This document shows, one piece after another, positions 62,680-64,000 of a stretch of 64,000 bases of DNA. The stretch lies in assembly GCA_022747635.1 (NCBI GenBank), contig JAKTNV010000024.1, forward strand, positions 6,543,803 to 6,607,802, in the 5' to 3' direction. Numbering within the stretch: position 1 is the first letter of the stretch; the number at the start of each line of letters is the position of its first letter. The position numbers were made by a program, and so were the translations under genes. Below the pieces are notes generated by a model that was given only the letters and a program-made list of their open reading frames with translations, did no database searches and was not told where the DNA came from. This DNA is from Hetaerina americana (Eukaryota; Arthropoda; Insecta; Odonata; Calopterygidae).

Positions 62680-63239
62680 TATCTTCCAGGTAATGAAAGT
62701 TATTGGGGGCTTCACCTTTCCTTCCAAATCCACAGAAGAAAATAACAAGATATAACTGTAATAGCCATATTAAATTATTGTGAATAGAAACCAGAAAATT
62801 ATTTTACTCCCATGCTAGAGCCAATTTCTATGATGCCCTGGAAAAAAAATATAATTACTCAGCTCCTCTAAAATACAACAAGAAAATTAACCTACAAGAT
62901 ATCAAATAAGAACAATACCAAATCAAAAGACATTGCATTTCATATAATTTTTCACAGAATACAATATATGGTCTAATAATGGAGTTTTGGCACTACAGAT
63001 AAAATAAATATACCATCTAGCTACTTTATACTCATTCCATATGAGGCACCATGATGTGGAAGACAATGGGAAACCACCACAAAAGATTCCCTAGACAATC
63101 CAAACTTACATAGAGTATAATATGATGGAATTCCTCCCGGTGAAATATTCCAGAGGTAAAATAGTCCCCTTCTCGGATCTCTGGGTGGAGATTACTGAGA
63201 TGGAAACATCAATTGGAACAGGAAAATGTGAAGATAGAG

Positions 63240-63690
63240 ATGGCTAGGGTTGAGCTACAGATAAAGATATTCATATCAGGTGTTATAAAAACTAAATAGG
63301 CTGGGGCAGATGACTTCTGAAGCAATTAAAACTAGAGTCATACATCTAGAAGATATTCAGAAGATGACAAGAGTGGCCTCACACTGAAAAAGGAATAGGG
63401 AAGAAGTATAAAAGCATGTTGGAAATTTAATGAGATGATCCTCATGGTTGAGGTAAAAGGAGATCCCATCAATACAGGGATAGTGCAGTGTACATGTCAA
63501 TGACCAGCCACACAGAAGAAGAAATTTATAAAGTATATGCAAGAAAGTAAAAAGAAAGAGGAAAAGAACATCATAATCATAATGGGTGATTGAAATTCTG
63601 TGTAGAGTGCAAAGGCAGAAGCAGCATTGGGCAGTTCAGGGTAGGGAAATGAAATACCAAAGGAGAGAAACTAGAAGAGTTAATGCAACA
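63240..63690 (+). mobile_element. LINE endonuclease relic
   Basis: Plus-strand frames include VEVKGDPINTG, then NIIIIMGD followed by a stop and N (the usual MGDWN/MGDFN catalytic box of the apurinic endonuclease domain), then GERLEEL-like codons. Several stops. The polymerase part is not present before the SINE at 63700. Confidence 0.55.
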
Positions 63691-63696
63691 ATTTCA

Positions 63697-63835
63697 GGGT
63701 GTAAAAATCATTTGAATCAATCAGGTTCAAATCCTGGTCAAAGAGAATGAATTTTACACTCTGAATTGCACATTTAGTGGATGACTCCGTTAAAAGTTAC
63801 TGTAGAGGCTTCTCCCACAGTTTCTTGGAATTATC
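63697..63835 (+). repeat. tRNA-derived SINE, family C copy 2
   Basis: B-box-like GGTTCAAATCCTGG, then TGCACATTTAGTGGATGACT and CAGTTTCTTGGAAT, matching the body of 12690-12875. The A-box end is poorly preserved. Confidence 0.7.
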
Positions 63836-64000
63836 AGAGTTAAGACGAACATGCTAGTGGCAAACAATCTTTGAACGAAATAGGTGAATATGATACATGT
63901 AAGATTCCTGGGGACAGATCCTGAAAGCCAATCAAATTTATATTGGTCAAAGAAATGTTCAAGAATCGGTTGAAACAGTACAAGTGCTACCATGGCCAAA

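Overview
The window is nuclear DNA from an animal, most likely an insect or another arthropod. It is AT-rich, every recognised gene is split by spliceosomal GT-AG introns, and gene density is low. It also carries at least four degraded mariner transposons, non-LTR retrotransposon debris and several tRNA-derived SINE families. I cannot name the species. No CRISPR array, operon, rRNA or true tRNA gene was seen.

Layout. 1705-10565 (-): seven-exon glucoside xylosyltransferase (GXYLT), with SINEs and a LINE relic in its introns. 10566-11102: CpG-bearing divergent promoter shared with 11103-11441 (+), a small MANBAL/UPF0239 membrane protein. 11.5-17.5 kb: SINE-rich spacer. 17.5-38.6 kb: a block with much higher CpG density than either flank. 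It holds a divergent plasma-membrane-type syntaxin (coding exons seen 23178-32560, +), LINE and mariner pieces, and possibly broken multi-pass membrane protein exons. 42822-46464 (+): phosphoenolpyruvate mutase, with every active-site residue I know of conserved. 49423-53664 (-): PBK/TOPK mitotic kinase. 55645-58339 (-): 3' half of the Sin3-HDAC subunit SDS3/SUDS3, whose 5' exons lie beyond the window or were not found. 61371-62679: a 1.3-kb mariner with both inverted repeats and TA target sites. The window ends in LINE endonuclease and SINE remnants.

The genes do not form one pathway; they are independent neighbours: Notch-type O-glycan xylosylation, a small membrane protein, membrane fusion, phosphonate formation, mitotic signalling and chromatin repression.

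The two strongest observations are these. First, a PEP mutase, the enzyme that makes the C-P bond, sits as an ordinary intron-bearing gene in an animal genome. Second, an abrupt ~21-kb CpG-rich domain lies inside otherwise CpG-depleted DNA. A repeat pair straddling its right edge shows TG/CA in the flank copy where the block copy has CG. Exon limits were worked out by hand from reading frame, splice consensus and remembered family sequences; no search was run.
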